Assembly (NCBI RefSeq): GCF_000473165.1
Contig: NZ_KI421504.1
Span: forward strand, 2,205,958-2,269,957
Source: Leisingera aquimarina DSM 24565
GTDB lineage: Bacteria; Pseudomonadota; Alphaproteobacteria; Rhodobacterales; Rhodobacteraceae
Direction: 5' to 3'
DNA length: 64,000 nucleotides
The stretch's first letter is position 1, and every line of letters starts with the position of its first letter. The position numbers and the translations under genes are program-made. Of this stretch, positions 19,367 to 27,932 are shown piece by piece. The notes under the pieces were generated by a model. That model was not told the DNA's origin and did no database searches. It was given only the letters and a program-made list of their open reading frames with translations.

Positions 19367-19476
19367 GGCCGTGTCCCCCAATCACTTGTCACAAAATACA
19401 CAAGTGACAGCCTGCGCGGGGACGGCGCGGGGATCAAGGGAAACCGGCGGTTTGGGCTGCGGCCAGTGGTGCCGGG

Positions 19477-19671
19477 TCAGTAATGCGGCGGCCGCTCGTT
19501 GGCGAAGACCACGCCGCCGCCGCTGTCCTGCTGGCGCTCGGCCTCGCGCTGCATCAGCATGGCGACGCGGCGGGTGAGCGTGTCGATCTCTCGCTGCTGG
19601 CGGGCGATCACGTCGCTCATCTCCTCCACGCTGCGGGTCAGATGGGCGATTTGCTCTTCCAGGTGCTGCAT
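19477..19671 (-). CDS. slyX: SlyX family protein
   Basis: 64 residues, the usual size. The N-terminal two thirds is a coiled coil ('LEEQIAHLTRSVEEMSDVIARQQREIDTLTRRVAML') and the protein ends in the conserved PPHY. SlyX was named from a gene next to slyD in Escherichia coli and has no defined biochemical role. It is monocistronic and diverges from hisS. Confidence 0.85.
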   Translation of the reverse strand: MQHLEEQIAHLTRSVEEMSDVIARQQREIDTLTRRVAMLMQREAERQQDSGGGVVFANERPPHY

Positions 19672-19873
19672 GGTTCAGGCCTTTTATTTCGGATGCGCAT
19701 AGATAGTCCTGTTGACGTCCAAGGTCCATGGTTCCTGCATAGAAACGAGGGCCGGGCGAACCATCGGAAATTGCGTCCTGCGGCATTGCCTCCCGCGGCT
19801 CCTTCTTGCTGTTGCGGCCCGCTTCCGCTAGACCGCCGGGCGAGTGAAACCGCTATCCGTGAGGAGGCCTCAG

Positions 19874-21361
19874 ATGGCCAAAGTGAAGAAACAGCCCCGC
19901 CCCAAGGCGCAGACGCCGAAGGGGTTCCGTGATTATTTCGGTGCGGAGGTGACCCAGCGCAGCGAGATGCTGCGGGCCATCGCGGGTGTGTATCATCATT
20001 ACGGGTTTGAGGCGCTTGAAAGCGCGGCGGTGGAAACCGTTGAGGCGCTGGGCAAGTTTCTGCCCGATGTGGACCGCCCGAACGAGGGAGTGTTTGCCTG
20101 GCAGGAAACCGAGGACGACGGAAACGGGGATTGGATGGCGCTGCGCTATGACCTGACAGCCCCTTTGGCGCGGGTCTATGCCCAGCACCGCAATGATCTG
20201 CCGACGCCTTACCGCCGCTATGCGATGGGGCCGGTCTGGCGCAATGAAAAGCCGGGGCCGGGCCGGTTCCGCCAGTTCTATCAGTGCGATGCGGATACCG
20301 TCGGTACCGCCTCGATGGCTGCCGATGCCGAGATCTGCGCGATGCTGTCCGACACGTTGGAGACCGTCGGCATTCCGCGCGGCGACTATCTGGTGCGTGT
20401 GAACAACCGCAAGGTTCTGAACGGCGTGCTGGAGGCGATGGGCCTGGGCGAGGGCGATGCCAAGCGCGACGACGTGCTGCGCACTATCGACAAGTTCGAC
20501 AAGGTGGGCGAGGCCGGCGTGCGTGAGCTGCTGACCAAGGGTCGGCTGGATGCTTCGGGAGCCTTCATTGACGGGGTTGGCTTGTCAGGCGATCAGGCGG
20601 CGCCGGTGCTGGCCTTCCTGACCTCCAAGGCAGCAGACACGGCTGGCACCCTTGCTAACTTGCGTGCAGCTGTGGGTGACAGCAAGGCCGGCCAGGAGGG
20701 TATTTCCGAGCTGGAACAGATCAGCGAGCTGCTGGCGGCCGGCGGTTATGGCAAGGACCGGATCGAAATCGATCCCTCGGTTGTGCGCGGGCTTGGCTAT
20801 TATACAGGTCCGGTGTTCGAGGCAGAGCTGACCTTTGAGATTTTCGACGAGAAAGGCCGCAAGCGGCAGTTCGGCTCGGTTGCGGGCGGCGGGCGCTATG
20901 ACGGGCTGGTGAAGCGCTTTACCGGCCAGGAAGTGCCTGCGGTGGGTGTGTCTATTGGTGTCGACCGGCTGCTGGCTGCACTGCATGCCAAGGGACGGCT
21001 CTCGGCGGAAGCAACTGGCCCTGTGGTTGTCACCGTAATGGACCGCGACCGGATGGCAGATTACCAGGCGATGGTGGCGGAGCTGCGCACCGCGGGCATC
21101 CGGGCCGAAGTTTACCTGGGCAATCCCAAGAACTTCGGCAACCAGCTGAAATACGCGGACAAGCGAAACTCGCCTGTGGCGGTGATCGAAGGCGGCGACG
21201 AAAAGGCCAATGGCGTAGTGCAGATCAAGGACCTGATCCTAGGCGCCAAGATCGCCGAAAGCGCCACGCTGGAAGAGTGGAAGGAACGTCCAAGCCAGTT
21301 TGAGGTGCCGCGCATGGAATTGGTGGCCAAAGTGCGTGAAATCCTGGACGGGCAAGACTGA
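19874..21361 (+). CDS. hisS: Histidyl-tRNA synthetase
   Basis: A 495-residue class II synthetase. The start is the ATG after GAGGAGG, giving MAKVKKQ; an upstream in-frame ATG has no such site. Motif 1 region '[20 protein letters not shown]', motif 2 '[27 protein letters not shown]', the histidine-A sequence '[16 protein letters not shown]' and motif 3 '[15 protein letters not shown]' are all present, followed by an anticodon-binding domain. Translated just upstream of hisZ (2-bp gap), which is a HisRS paralogue; the hisS-hisZ-hisG order is common in Rhodobacteraceae. Confidence 0.96.
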   Translation: MAKVKKQPRPKAQTPKGFRDYFGAEVTQRSEMLRAIAGVYHHYGFEALESAAVETVEALGKFLPDVDRPNEGVFAWQETEDDGNGDWMALRYDLTAPLARVYAQHRNDLPTPYRRYAMGPVWRNEKPGPGRFRQFYQCDADTVGTASMAADAEICAMLSDTLETVGIPRGDYLVRVNNRKVLNGVLEAMGLGEGDAKRDDVLRTIDKFDKVGEAGVRELLTKGRLDASGAFIDGVGLSGDQAAPVLAFLTSKAADTAGTLANLRAAVGDSKAGQEGISELEQISELLAAGGYGKDRIEIDPSVVRGLGYYTGPVFEAELTFEIFDEKGRKRQFGSVAGGGRYDGLVKRFTGQEVPAVGVSIGVDRLLAALHAKGRLSAEATGPVVVTVMDRDRMADYQAMVAELRTAGIRAEVYLGNPKNFGNQLKYADKRNSPVAVIEGGDEKANGVVQIKDLILGAKIAESATLEEWKERPSQFEVPRMELVAKVREILDGQD

Positions 21362-21363
21362 TC

Positions 21364-22452
21364 ATGGCTGTTCGATCAAAAATTCAGGCCCGCGCAGCTA
21401 TGCTGCGGGTCCAGTTCGAGGCCGCAGGCGCGCAGGTCGTGGATACACCGCTCTTGCAGCCGGCCGGTACGTTGCTGGATCTTTACGGCGAGGACATCCG
21501 TGCCCGCGCCTATGTGACCACAGACGCGCTGCGTGGTGAGCAGATGCTGCGTCCGGATTTCACGGTTCCGGTGGTGGAGGCGCATATGCGCCATGGCGCC
21601 GAGCCTGCACGCTATACCTATTCGGGCGAGGTGTTCCGGCGCCAGGAGCTGGATCCGGACCGGCCCAATGAATATCTGCAGGTCGGCTATGAGGTGTTTG
21701 AGCGCAAAGACGCGGCGGCGGCGGATGCCGAAGTGTTTGCGCTGTTCGCGCTGCAGGTGCGCGGTCTGCCCCTGCGCGCGGCGACCGGCGATATCGGCAT
21801 TCTTATGGCCGCGGTGCTGGGGCTGAACACCACGGAAAAACGCAAGGCGGCGCTGATGCGCCATATCTGGCGGCCGCGGCGGTTCCGGGCGTTGCTGGAC
21901 CGGTTCGCAGGCCGGGCATCGGTGCCGGAGAACCGCAAGAAGCTGCTGGAGACCGAGGGCGATCTGACCGGGTCGGCGGTGGAGCTTGGCAAACGCCGCG
22001 CGGCAGAAGTGCAGGCGCGGGTTGACGCGCTGCGCGAAGATGCCAAGGCGCCGCCGATTGCCGAAAAAGAGCTGCTGGCGCTGGAAGCGTTGATGGCGGT
22101 GCGCGAAACGGTGCCTTATGCGGCGGAGCAGATGCGCGATATTGCGGTGGACTTGCCGCAAATAAACCTGGCCCTGGACCGCTTGGACGAACGCACAGCG
22201 GCGATGAAGGCACGCGGAGTGGATGTGGAAACTCTCGATTTCGAGGCCTCTTACGGGCGCACCTCGATGGAGTACTACGACGGATTTGTGTTCGGATTCT
22301 ATGCCGAGGCGCGGCCCGATCTGCCGCCCATTGCCAGCGGCGGGCGCTATGATGCGCTGACCCGGCGGCTGGGGGACGGTGAAGAAATCCCGGCGGTGGG
22401 CGGTGTGCTGCGCCCGGACCTGATGCTGGAGCTTGAGGAGGTGCGCGCATGA
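21364..22452 (+). CDS. hisZ: ATP phosphoribosyltransferase regulatory subunit HisZ
   Basis: A 362-residue HisRS-like protein without synthetase activity. It keeps a motif 2-like stretch ('RYTYSGEVFRRQELDPDRPNEYLQVGYEVFER') and 'YYDGFVFGFYAEARPDLPPIASGGRYDAL' but lacks the C-terminal anticodon-binding domain. In organisms with short HisG, HisZ is required for activity and histidine feedback of the first histidine-biosynthetic step. The stop overlaps the hisG start (ATGA), which fits a stoichiometric complex. Confidence 0.94.
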   Translation: MAVRSKIQARAAMLRVQFEAAGAQVVDTPLLQPAGTLLDLYGEDIRARAYVTTDALRGEQMLRPDFTVPVVEAHMRHGAEPARYTYSGEVFRRQELDPDRPNEYLQVGYEVFERKDAAAADAEVFALFALQVRGLPLRAATGDIGILMAAVLGLNTTEKRKAALMRHIWRPRRFRALLDRFAGRASVPENRKKLLETEGDLTGSAVELGKRRAAEVQARVDALREDAKAPPIAEKELLALEALMAVRETVPYAAEQMRDIAVDLPQINLALDRLDERTAAMKARGVDVETLDFEASYGRTSMEYYDGFVFGFYAEARPDLPPIASGGRYDALTRRLGDGEEIPAVGGVLRPDLMLELEEVRA

Positions 22453-23147
22453 GCTTGAAGCTGGGGGTGCCGTCCAAGGGGCGGCTGATGGAAAAGACCA
22501 TTGACTGGTTCGCCAAGCGCGGCGTGACCCTGTCGCGCACCGGCTCCGACCGGGAATATGCCGGCGCGGTCGAGGGCGTGTCGAATATGGAGCTGGTGCT
22601 GCTGTCGGCGGGGGAGATCCCGCGCGAGCTGGCGGCGGGGCGGATCCATCTGGGCGTCACCGGCACAGATCTTGTGCAGGAGAAGCTGCCGCGGTTCGAA
22701 CAGCAGGTGGAAAGCCTGGCCGAACTGGGTTTTGGCCATGCCGACCTGATCCTGGCGGTGCCGCAGTTTTGGATCGATGTGGATACGCTGGATGATCTGG
22801 ATGCAGTGGCCTCGGCGTTCCGGACGGAGCACGGTCACCGGTTGCGGATTGCGACCAAGTACCACCGGCTGGTGCGGGAATTCCTGACCGATGCCGGGGT
22901 GGCGGATTACAAGCTGGTGGACAGCCAGGGTGCGACTGAGGGCACGGTGAAGAACGAAACCGCCGAGATGGTGGCCGACATCACTTCGACCGGCGAGACG
23001 CTGCGCGCCAACCATCTGAAACTGCTGGCGGACGGGCTGGTGCTGAAGTCGCAGGCGACGCTGTGGCGCAGCCGGGTGGCGAAATACGGTGCCTATGAGA
23101 AGGCCGCGCTGAACACGCTGCTGGATCTGCTGGAACACCGGAACTAA
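22449..23147 (+). CDS. hisG: ATP phosphoribosyltransferase, short form HisG
   Basis: A 232-residue catalytic subunit of the short HisG class, which lacks the C-terminal regulatory domain and depends on HisZ, encoded just upstream. It starts 'LKLGVPSKGRLMEKTIDWF' and carries 'HLGVTGTDLVQE' and the phosphoribosyl-binding stretch 'VDSQGATEGTVKNETAEMVADITSTGETL'. It condenses ATP with PRPP to give phosphoribosyl-ATP. Last gene of the block; a GC-rich region with hairpins follows. Confidence 0.95.
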   Translation: MSLKLGVPSKGRLMEKTIDWFAKRGVTLSRTGSDREYAGAVEGVSNMELVLLSAGEIPRELAAGRIHLGVTGTDLVQEKLPRFEQQVESLAELGFGHADLILAVPQFWIDVDTLDDLDAVASAFRTEHGHRLRIATKYHRLVREFLTDAGVADYKLVDSQGATEGTVKNETAEMVADITSTGETLRANHLKLLADGLVLKSQATLWRSRVAKYGAYEKAALNTLLDLLEHRN

Positions 23148-23267
23148 GCGATACAGTCCGCGCGCAAGCTCGGGCGGCGCCCAACGCCTGAAGGGCATCT
23201 GTGATGCCCGTTAAGGGGGCGGGAGCCCCTCTTTCTGAATCTGAAATGTGTTGCGAGCCGGTGTGCT

Positions 23268-23313
23268 CCCGCCCGAAGCGGGCTGCATCCAAGATGCCTC
23301 CGCTTCGGGCGGG
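23268..23313. repeat. Long perfect hairpin between hisG and DUF1489
   Basis: CCCGCCCGAAGCGG (23268-23281) pairs exactly with CCGCTTCGGGCGGG (23300-23313), and GCATC/GATGC inside extends the stem. It lies in a 226-bp GC-rich gap that also has a shorter GGGCATC/GATGCCC hairpin near 23194-23210. No T run, so it may be a REP-like palindrome or an RNA structure at the convergent gene ends. Confidence 0.6.
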
Positions 23314-23373
23314 CCGGGCACCGGGCTGACGCCCGGCGCTGGCGAGGCACGCCGCGGGGGGGTGCGGTTGGCC

Positions 23374-23805
23374 TCAGATAACCCCGATGTCCGCCAGCGC
23401 TTGCGAGAGTTCCAGCGGCAGCGGTTCTTCCTTTTGCTTGCCCGCGGGCAGGTCGGCGGGAGAGTCTTCGGTCTTCAGATAGCGCCAGCCCTGGAATGGG
23501 CGTTTCGGCGCGGTGAGGGTACGGTGCAGTTCAGTGTCCAATATGATGGCGCAGCGGCGGATGCCGTCTTCGCCAGTGACCTCATCCATGCGCAGCACGC
23601 GCTGGCGGCATTGGATCAGCCCCTTGATCACCCAGTAGATTGAGCCGCCGTTGAGAATCTCAGCTTCGCGCTTGGGCCACATACGGGTGACGTGGCGTGG
23701 CAGGCCCTCCGGCAGGTCCCGGCGGCGCATCTCCTGCCAGGCCATCAGGCTTTCGACACTTTCGGTGCCAACCGAAAGCTTCACAAGGTTCACGCGTTTA
23801 TCCAC
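23374..23805 (-). CDS. DUF1489 family protein
   Basis: About 143 residues, a family typical of alphaproteobacteria and of unknown function. Recognisable stretches: 'VNLVKLSVGTESVESLMAWQ', 'VTRMWPKREAEILNGGSIYWVIKGLIQCRQRVL', 'LDTELHRTLTAPKRPFQGWRYL'. The start is uncertain: a GTG at 23805 follows GGGGA at good spacing, while a GTG at 23793 gives the MNLVKL beginning usual in the family. The gene converges with hisG and diverges from nrdJ. Confidence 0.85.
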   Translation of the reverse strand: MDKRVNLVKLSVGTESVESLMAWQEMRRRDLPEGLPRHVTRMWPKREAEILNGGSIYWVIKGLIQCRQRVLRMDEVTGEDGIRRCAIILDTELHRTLTAPKRPFQGWRYLKTEDSPADLPAGKQKEEPLPLELSQALADIGVI

Positions 23806-24003
23806 AGGTTCCCCACAGAGTCGTCCAGAGCTTCAACTTTATATTGTAGCTCGACGGCTTCCGAGGGCAAGGTCTTGTGTCTTGGAGGGTGCGCCTGCTG
23901 ATAAAAAATGCTAAGATTGTCCTAAACGCCGTTGAGGCAGCGCGCCGCAGCGGCTATCCAGACCGCCACTCAACAACCACGACCGACCATAGGGATTCGC
24001 CAT

Positions 24004-26289
24004 ATGAGCCGCTTTGCCGCCCCCATCGCCGAGCAGATCTGGGATATGAAATACCGTTTCAAGCAGGCCGATGGCACGCCGATCGACGTCACCGTCGAGG
24101 ACAGCTGGCGGCGAATCGCGCGCGATCTGGCGCGGGCGGAACAGGCGCCGGATGCCTGGGAAGAGAAGTTCTTTGCCGCGTTGGAAGACTTCAAATACCT
24201 GCCCGCAGGCCGCATCACTGCAGGCGCTGGCACTGCGCGCCAGGTGACCCTGTTCAACTGCTTTGTGATGGGCACCGTGCCGGACAGCATGTCGGGGATT
24301 TTCGACATGCTGAAGGAGGCAGCGCTGACCATGCAGCAGGGCGGCGGCATCGGCTATGACTTCTCGACTATCCGGCCGCGCGGCGCCGATGTGAAGGGCG
24401 TGGCGGCGGATGCCTCTGGGCCGTTGTCGTTCATGGATGTATGGGACGCGATGTGCCGTACTATCATGTCGGCGGGCTCGCGCCGCGGCGCGATGATGGC
24501 GACCATGCGCTGCGACCACCCGGATATCGAGCACTTCATCACTGCGAAATCTGACTCCGCCCGCCTGCGCATGTTCAACATGTCGGTGCTGGTCACCGAT
24601 GATTTCATGGATGCGGTTAAGGCGGACGGCTCCTGGGAACTGGTATTTGACGGCAAGGTCTATCACACCGTGCAGGCGCGGGATCTGTGGAACAAGATCA
24701 TGCAGGCGACCTATGATTACGCCGAGCCGGGCGTGATCTTCATTGACCGTATCAACAAGGCAAACAACCTCTCCTATATCGAGAACATCTGCGCCACCAA
24801 CCCTTGCGGCGAGCAGCCGCTGCCGCCCTATGGCGCCTGCCTCTTGGGCTCGGTCAACATGGCGCGGTTGGTGGCCAATCCGTTCGAGAAAGACGCGCAT
24901 CTGGACCAGGAGGCGATGCAGGAGCTGGTCGCCACGGCCGTTCGGATGATGGACAACGTGGTCGACGTCTCCAAGTTTCCGCTGGAGGCGCAGGCGCAGG
25001 AAGCCAAGAACAAGCGCCGGATCGGTCTGGGCGTCACCGGCCTGGCGGATGCGCTCTTGATGCTGGGTCTGGAATACGGTTCTGACGAGGCGGCGCGTCA
25101 GACCGACAAATGGCTGCACGCGATCGCCCGCGCCGCCTATCTGGCGTCGGTGGACCTGGCCAAGGAAAAGGGCGCCTTCCCGCTGTTCGACGCCGAGGCC
25201 TACCTGAACTCCGGCAATATGCTGAACATGGATGAGGACGTGCGCGACGCGATCCGCGAGCACGGTATTCGCAACGCGCTGCTGACCTCGATCGCGCCGA
25301 CCGGCACCATCTCTCTGTACGCGGGCAATGTGTCTTCGGGGATCGAGCCAGTGTTTGCTTATGCATACACCCGCAAGGTGCTGCAAAAGGATGGCAGCCG
25401 CACCGAGGAGGAAGTGGTCGACTACGCGGTGCAGATGTACCGCGAGAAATTCGGTGCCGACGCCAAACTGCCGGAGTATTTCGTGAATGCGCAGACGCTG
25501 CCGCCCGCGGCACATGTGAAAATGCAGGCGGCGGCACAGAAGTGGATCGACTCGTCGATCTCTAAGACCATCAACTGTCCGGAAGACATCTCCTTTGATG
25601 ACTTCAAGGACGTCTATATGCAGGCCTGGGATCAGGGCTGCAAAGGTTGCACCACCTACCGCCCCAACGATGTGACTGGCTCGGTCCTGTCGGTGAGCGA
25701 AAGTGCTGACACTGCGCCCGGCGAGACCGCGCAGGCGCCGCATGAAAGCGACAGCGCGGAAGTGGTCTATATGTCCGAGCCGCTGGACCGCCCGCAGTCG
25801 CTGGAAGGCCATACCTACAAGCTGAAGTGGCCGGACAGCGAGCACGCGATCTATCTGACCATCAACGATATCATCATCAACGGCCACCGCCGCCCGTTCG
25901 AGGTCTTCATCAACTCCAAGAACATGGAGCATTACGCCTGGACGCTGGCGCTGACCCGGATGATCTCGGCCGTGTTCCGCCGCGGCGGCGATGTGTCCTT
26001 TGTCGTTGAGGAGCTGAAAGCGGTGTTCGACCCGCGTGGTGGCGCCTGGGTGCAGGGAAAGTACATCCCGTCGATCCTGGCGGCGATCGGCGGCGTGATC
26101 GAGACCCACATGATCAAGACCGGTTTCCTGGAAGGCGAGGGAATGGGCCTGAAATCCGACCCGCAGGCGCAGGTGGTGAACCTGAACGCTCCGCGCGGCA
26201 AGGCCTGCCCGAGCTGCGGCCAGTTCGACATGCAGATGATCGAAGGCTGCATGACCTGCCGCAGCTGCGGTCATTCGAAGTGTGGCTGA
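24004..26289 (+). CDS. nrdJ: Adenosylcobalamin-dependent (class II) ribonucleotide reductase
   Basis: A 761-residue enzyme making deoxyribonucleotides with an adenosylcobalamin radical, so it works with or without oxygen. 'VTLFNCFVMG' carries the first redox cysteine; 'CATNPCGEQPLPPYGACLLGSVNM' near residue 267 is the active-site loop with the catalytic cysteine and glutamate; 'SIAPTGTISLYAGNVSSGIEP' follows. The C-terminus has a zinc-like CPSCGQ...CMTCRSCGHSKCG cluster that re-reduces the active site. The start MSRFAAP has a modest AGGGA site; the in-frame upstream extension is not family-like. No B12 riboswitch was recognised upstream. It has its own terminator and marks the left edge of the island. 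Confidence 0.95.
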   Translation: MSRFAAPIAEQIWDMKYRFKQADGTPIDVTVEDSWRRIARDLARAEQAPDAWEEKFFAALEDFKYLPAGRITAGAGTARQVTLFNCFVMGTVPDSMSGIFDMLKEAALTMQQGGGIGYDFSTIRPRGADVKGVAADASGPLSFMDVWDAMCRTIMSAGSRRGAMMATMRCDHPDIEHFITAKSDSARLRMFNMSVLVTDDFMDAVKADGSWELVFDGKVYHTVQARDLWNKIMQATYDYAEPGVIFIDRINKANNLSYIENICATNPCGEQPLPPYGACLLGSVNMARLVANPFEKDAHLDQEAMQELVATAVRMMDNVVDVSKFPLEAQAQEAKNKRRIGLGVTGLADALLMLGLEYGSDEAARQTDKWLHAIARAAYLASVDLAKEKGAFPLFDAEAYLNSGNMLNMDEDVRDAIREHGIRNALLTSIAPTGTISLYAGNVSSGIEPVFAYAYTRKVLQKDGSRTEEEVVDYAVQMYREKFGADAKLPEYFVNAQTLPPAAHVKMQAAAQKWIDSSISKTINCPEDISFDDFKDVYMQAWDQGCKGCTTYRPNDVTGSVLSVSESADTAPGETAQAPHESDSAEVVYMSEPLDRPQSLEGHTYKLKWPDSEHAIYLTINDIIINGHRRPFEVFINSKNMEHYAWTLALTRMISAVFRRGGDVSFVVEELKAVFDPRGGAWVQGKYIPSILAAIGGVIETHMIKTGFLEGEGMGLKSDPQAQVVNLNAPRGKACPSCGQFDMQMIEGCMTCRSCGHSKCG

Positions 26290-26754
26290 ATAGAGGTAGG
26301 ACTGTTGTAGCTGAAAGCTATTCTTGGCCATTTCCCATAGGTTTTTGGCCATTTTGAAAGCAATTACAGGCCACCGGAAATTATCCCGGTGGCCTTTTCT
26401 TTCTGTAGTGAAGGTGGTTCCGGCAGGCGGATTTTCAAAACAGAATCTAAAAAAAAACGACTTAACACGCGCTGCCTTGCAAGGGGACACCCTCGGTGCG
26501 TGTCAGTAAAGTGCTGGGCGACGTGAAATGGTAGCTTGGACGACGAACCGCATCCTGGAAGCCTGCGGGGCGCGAGGTGGGGGCGATGCCTGAGAAACAA
26601 CGGAACAGGGCCACGGCATTGCCGTAGCCCTGTTTGTGGCCTATCTGAAGTTGCCCGCCGGAGTCTTACGGGGGGCACAGTTTGAGCGGAAACTGGTCTG
26701 CGCGCAGGGTGCTAAGCATGGGCAAAGAAACGAGGTTCCCCATCGGAAACACCC
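26290..26754. other. Gap between nrdJ and the accessory island
   Basis: 465 bp without a convincing gene. Besides the nrdJ terminator it contains a second strong hairpin at 26604-26634 (AACAGGGCCACGGC against GCCGTAGCCCTGTT, one mismatch) that has no gene upstream of it. The boundary between core and island sequence must lie here or slightly to the right. No tRNA was recognised. Confidence 0.5.
26368..26398 (+). terminator. Rho-independent terminator of nrdJ
   Basis: Stem AGGCCACCGG/CCGGTGGCCT with an 8-base loop, followed by TTTCTTT. It lies 79 bp after the nrdJ stop. Confidence 0.88.
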
Positions 26755-27255
26755 TTACGGAAGACGTCCGAGGGCAGCTCGAGCCGCAATTCGATCGCTC
26801 ACTGGCCGGGCGTGACCCCGCATTGCGTTCAGGCAGTCGATCAGAACTTCAACTTTGCGCCCGATTTCCGTCCCACCAACGCTGTATGCTTCACCTTCTT
26901 CAGTATGATGCACCACCGGCGCACCGCCAACATCTCTGAGCAAAACCTCGAGCCGCTGCACCAGATCATCCACGTTATCAAGTTTGTGGGGCATAAACAG
27001 GTCATCCACGGAGAACTTGCCGATGCCATCGATAGTAAAACGAAGTGATAGTGGCAGAGCCTCGCGCACGGGGGAAAGCGCAGCTCGCAGTCGGCGCTGG
27101 CAAGCGATTGCTTTGGCAGCGGACTTTTCGACATCGATATGGTTGGGCTTCAAAAGCACAGTGGTTCTCCTCTTCGCGGTGCCGGCCAGGTCCGGCACGT
27201 CAAGCTGGCGCGCTGCGGCGCCAGGTAATCTTGGGCGTCGTTTGCCTACGCTCAC
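26755..27255 (-). CDS. Hypothetical protein, second gene of a two-gene unit
   Basis: 166 residues, not recognised. The ATG overlaps the stop of the upstream gene (coupled translation). The N-terminal third is basic and proline/arginine-rich; the middle has 'PLSLRFTIDGIGKFSVDDLFMPHKLDNVDDLVQRLEVLLRDVGG' and then 'GRKVEVLIDCLNAMRGHARPV'. The mixed acidic and hydrophobic pattern supports real coding over the arginine-rich frames on the other strand. No membrane segment or catalytic motif is evident. It is the first island gene after the nrdJ terminator. Confidence 0.5.
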   Translation of the reverse strand: MSVGKRRPRLPGAAARQLDVPDLAGTAKRRTTVLLKPNHIDVEKSAAKAIACQRRLRAALSPVREALPLSLRFTIDGIGKFSVDDLFMPHKLDNVDDLVQRLEVLLRDVGGAPVVHHTEEGEAYSVGGTEIGRKVEVLIDCLNAMRGHARPVSDRIAARAALGRLP

Positions 27256-27575
27256 GACCGCGCCTCACGGAGGCCGTCGAGCAAGAGGCAGATTTCGTCG
27301 ACGACTGGGTCCGTGGGATCAATCAAGGCGAAATGTTCCGCTTCGACCCGGTCGGGATCATGAACATGCTCGAGGCTAAGGAGGTCCTCGAGTGCATCCA
27401 GTTCGCGGCAAATTCGCGGGGTCATGGATGGCGTTAAACACAGGTCATCAACAAGACGCTGAACGCGCGCTTCGGCGGCGGGCCCACCCAGAAGCGCCGT
27501 TGCGGAGCAAAGGGCAGCGGCATTGGCCACGATAAATGCGGTGTGGGGCGTTGCGGAAAGGAAGTCACGAGGCAT
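27252..27575 (-). CDS. Hypothetical protein, first gene of a two-gene unit
   Basis: 107 residues, start MPRDFLSATPHT chosen because AAGGAG stands 8 bases before the ATG; a longer reading adds 18 residues without such a site. Helical, alanine/leucine-rich, ending in an acidic stretch ('VDEICLLLDGLREARS'). No family recognised. It overlaps the next gene, so the two products probably act together. Two tandem 11-bp near-palindromes lie about 105 bp upstream and may be operators. Confidence 0.55.
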   Translation of the reverse strand: MPRDFLSATPHTAFIVANAAALCSATALLGGPAAEARVQRLVDDLCLTPSMTPRICRELDALEDLLSLEHVHDPDRVEAEHFALIDPTDPVVDEICLLLDGLREARS

Positions 27576-27932
27576 GAGCCATCTCCTTGTGTGTGCTGAC
27601 CCAAAAGTGGCCAGCGTCAAGATCCCCACGCCGCAGTTGGCGCTTCAACAAGGAGATTGGCTGTTTATGGAGAAGCCGAAGGAAATTTTCCGGAATTTTT
27701 CCGTGAGTGCTTGCTTCGAACCCTGCCGAGCAGAAGAAGGCTAATCGAATAATGTTTTTGTAAGGAGGGGCCGAAAGCCGAATTTCGCCGCTCGGGCGAA
27801 ACACGACCTCGCTCCACACTCAGAGCAGACATAGCTTAAAGTGCTGGATGCAGAGACTTCGCTGATCTACGCATCTTTGACACGTGTACGAACAAGTTGT
27901 ATCGCTCCACTGCTGGTAGAGGATGAACTTGG
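27576..27932. promoter_or_regulatory. Divergent regulatory region with tandem near-palindromes
   Basis: 357 bp between divergent genes. At 27681-27702 two near-palindromic 11-mers, GGAAATTTTCC and GGAATTTTTCC, stand in tandem, a layout seen in operators. At 27603-27615 is AAAAGTGGCCAGC, repeated exactly at 45939-45951. A TTCGCC/GGGCGAA hairpin lies near 27784-27800. No gene recognised. Confidence 0.4.

Noticed and set aside
18726-19385. Same-strand 219-codon frame overlapping the cationic protein
   Set aside because: Rich in Pro/Arg/Gly/His with no ribosome site; the alternative frame has coherent amphipathic helices and a good start.
23816-24003. B12 riboswitch or NrdR boxes before nrdJ
   Set aside because: No recognisable cobalamin box and only a weak AT-rich partial match to an NrdR box near 23836-23852.
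23911-26490. 859-codon frame antisense to nrdJ
   Set aside because: Shadow of nrdJ with His/Arg-rich composition; no ribosome site.
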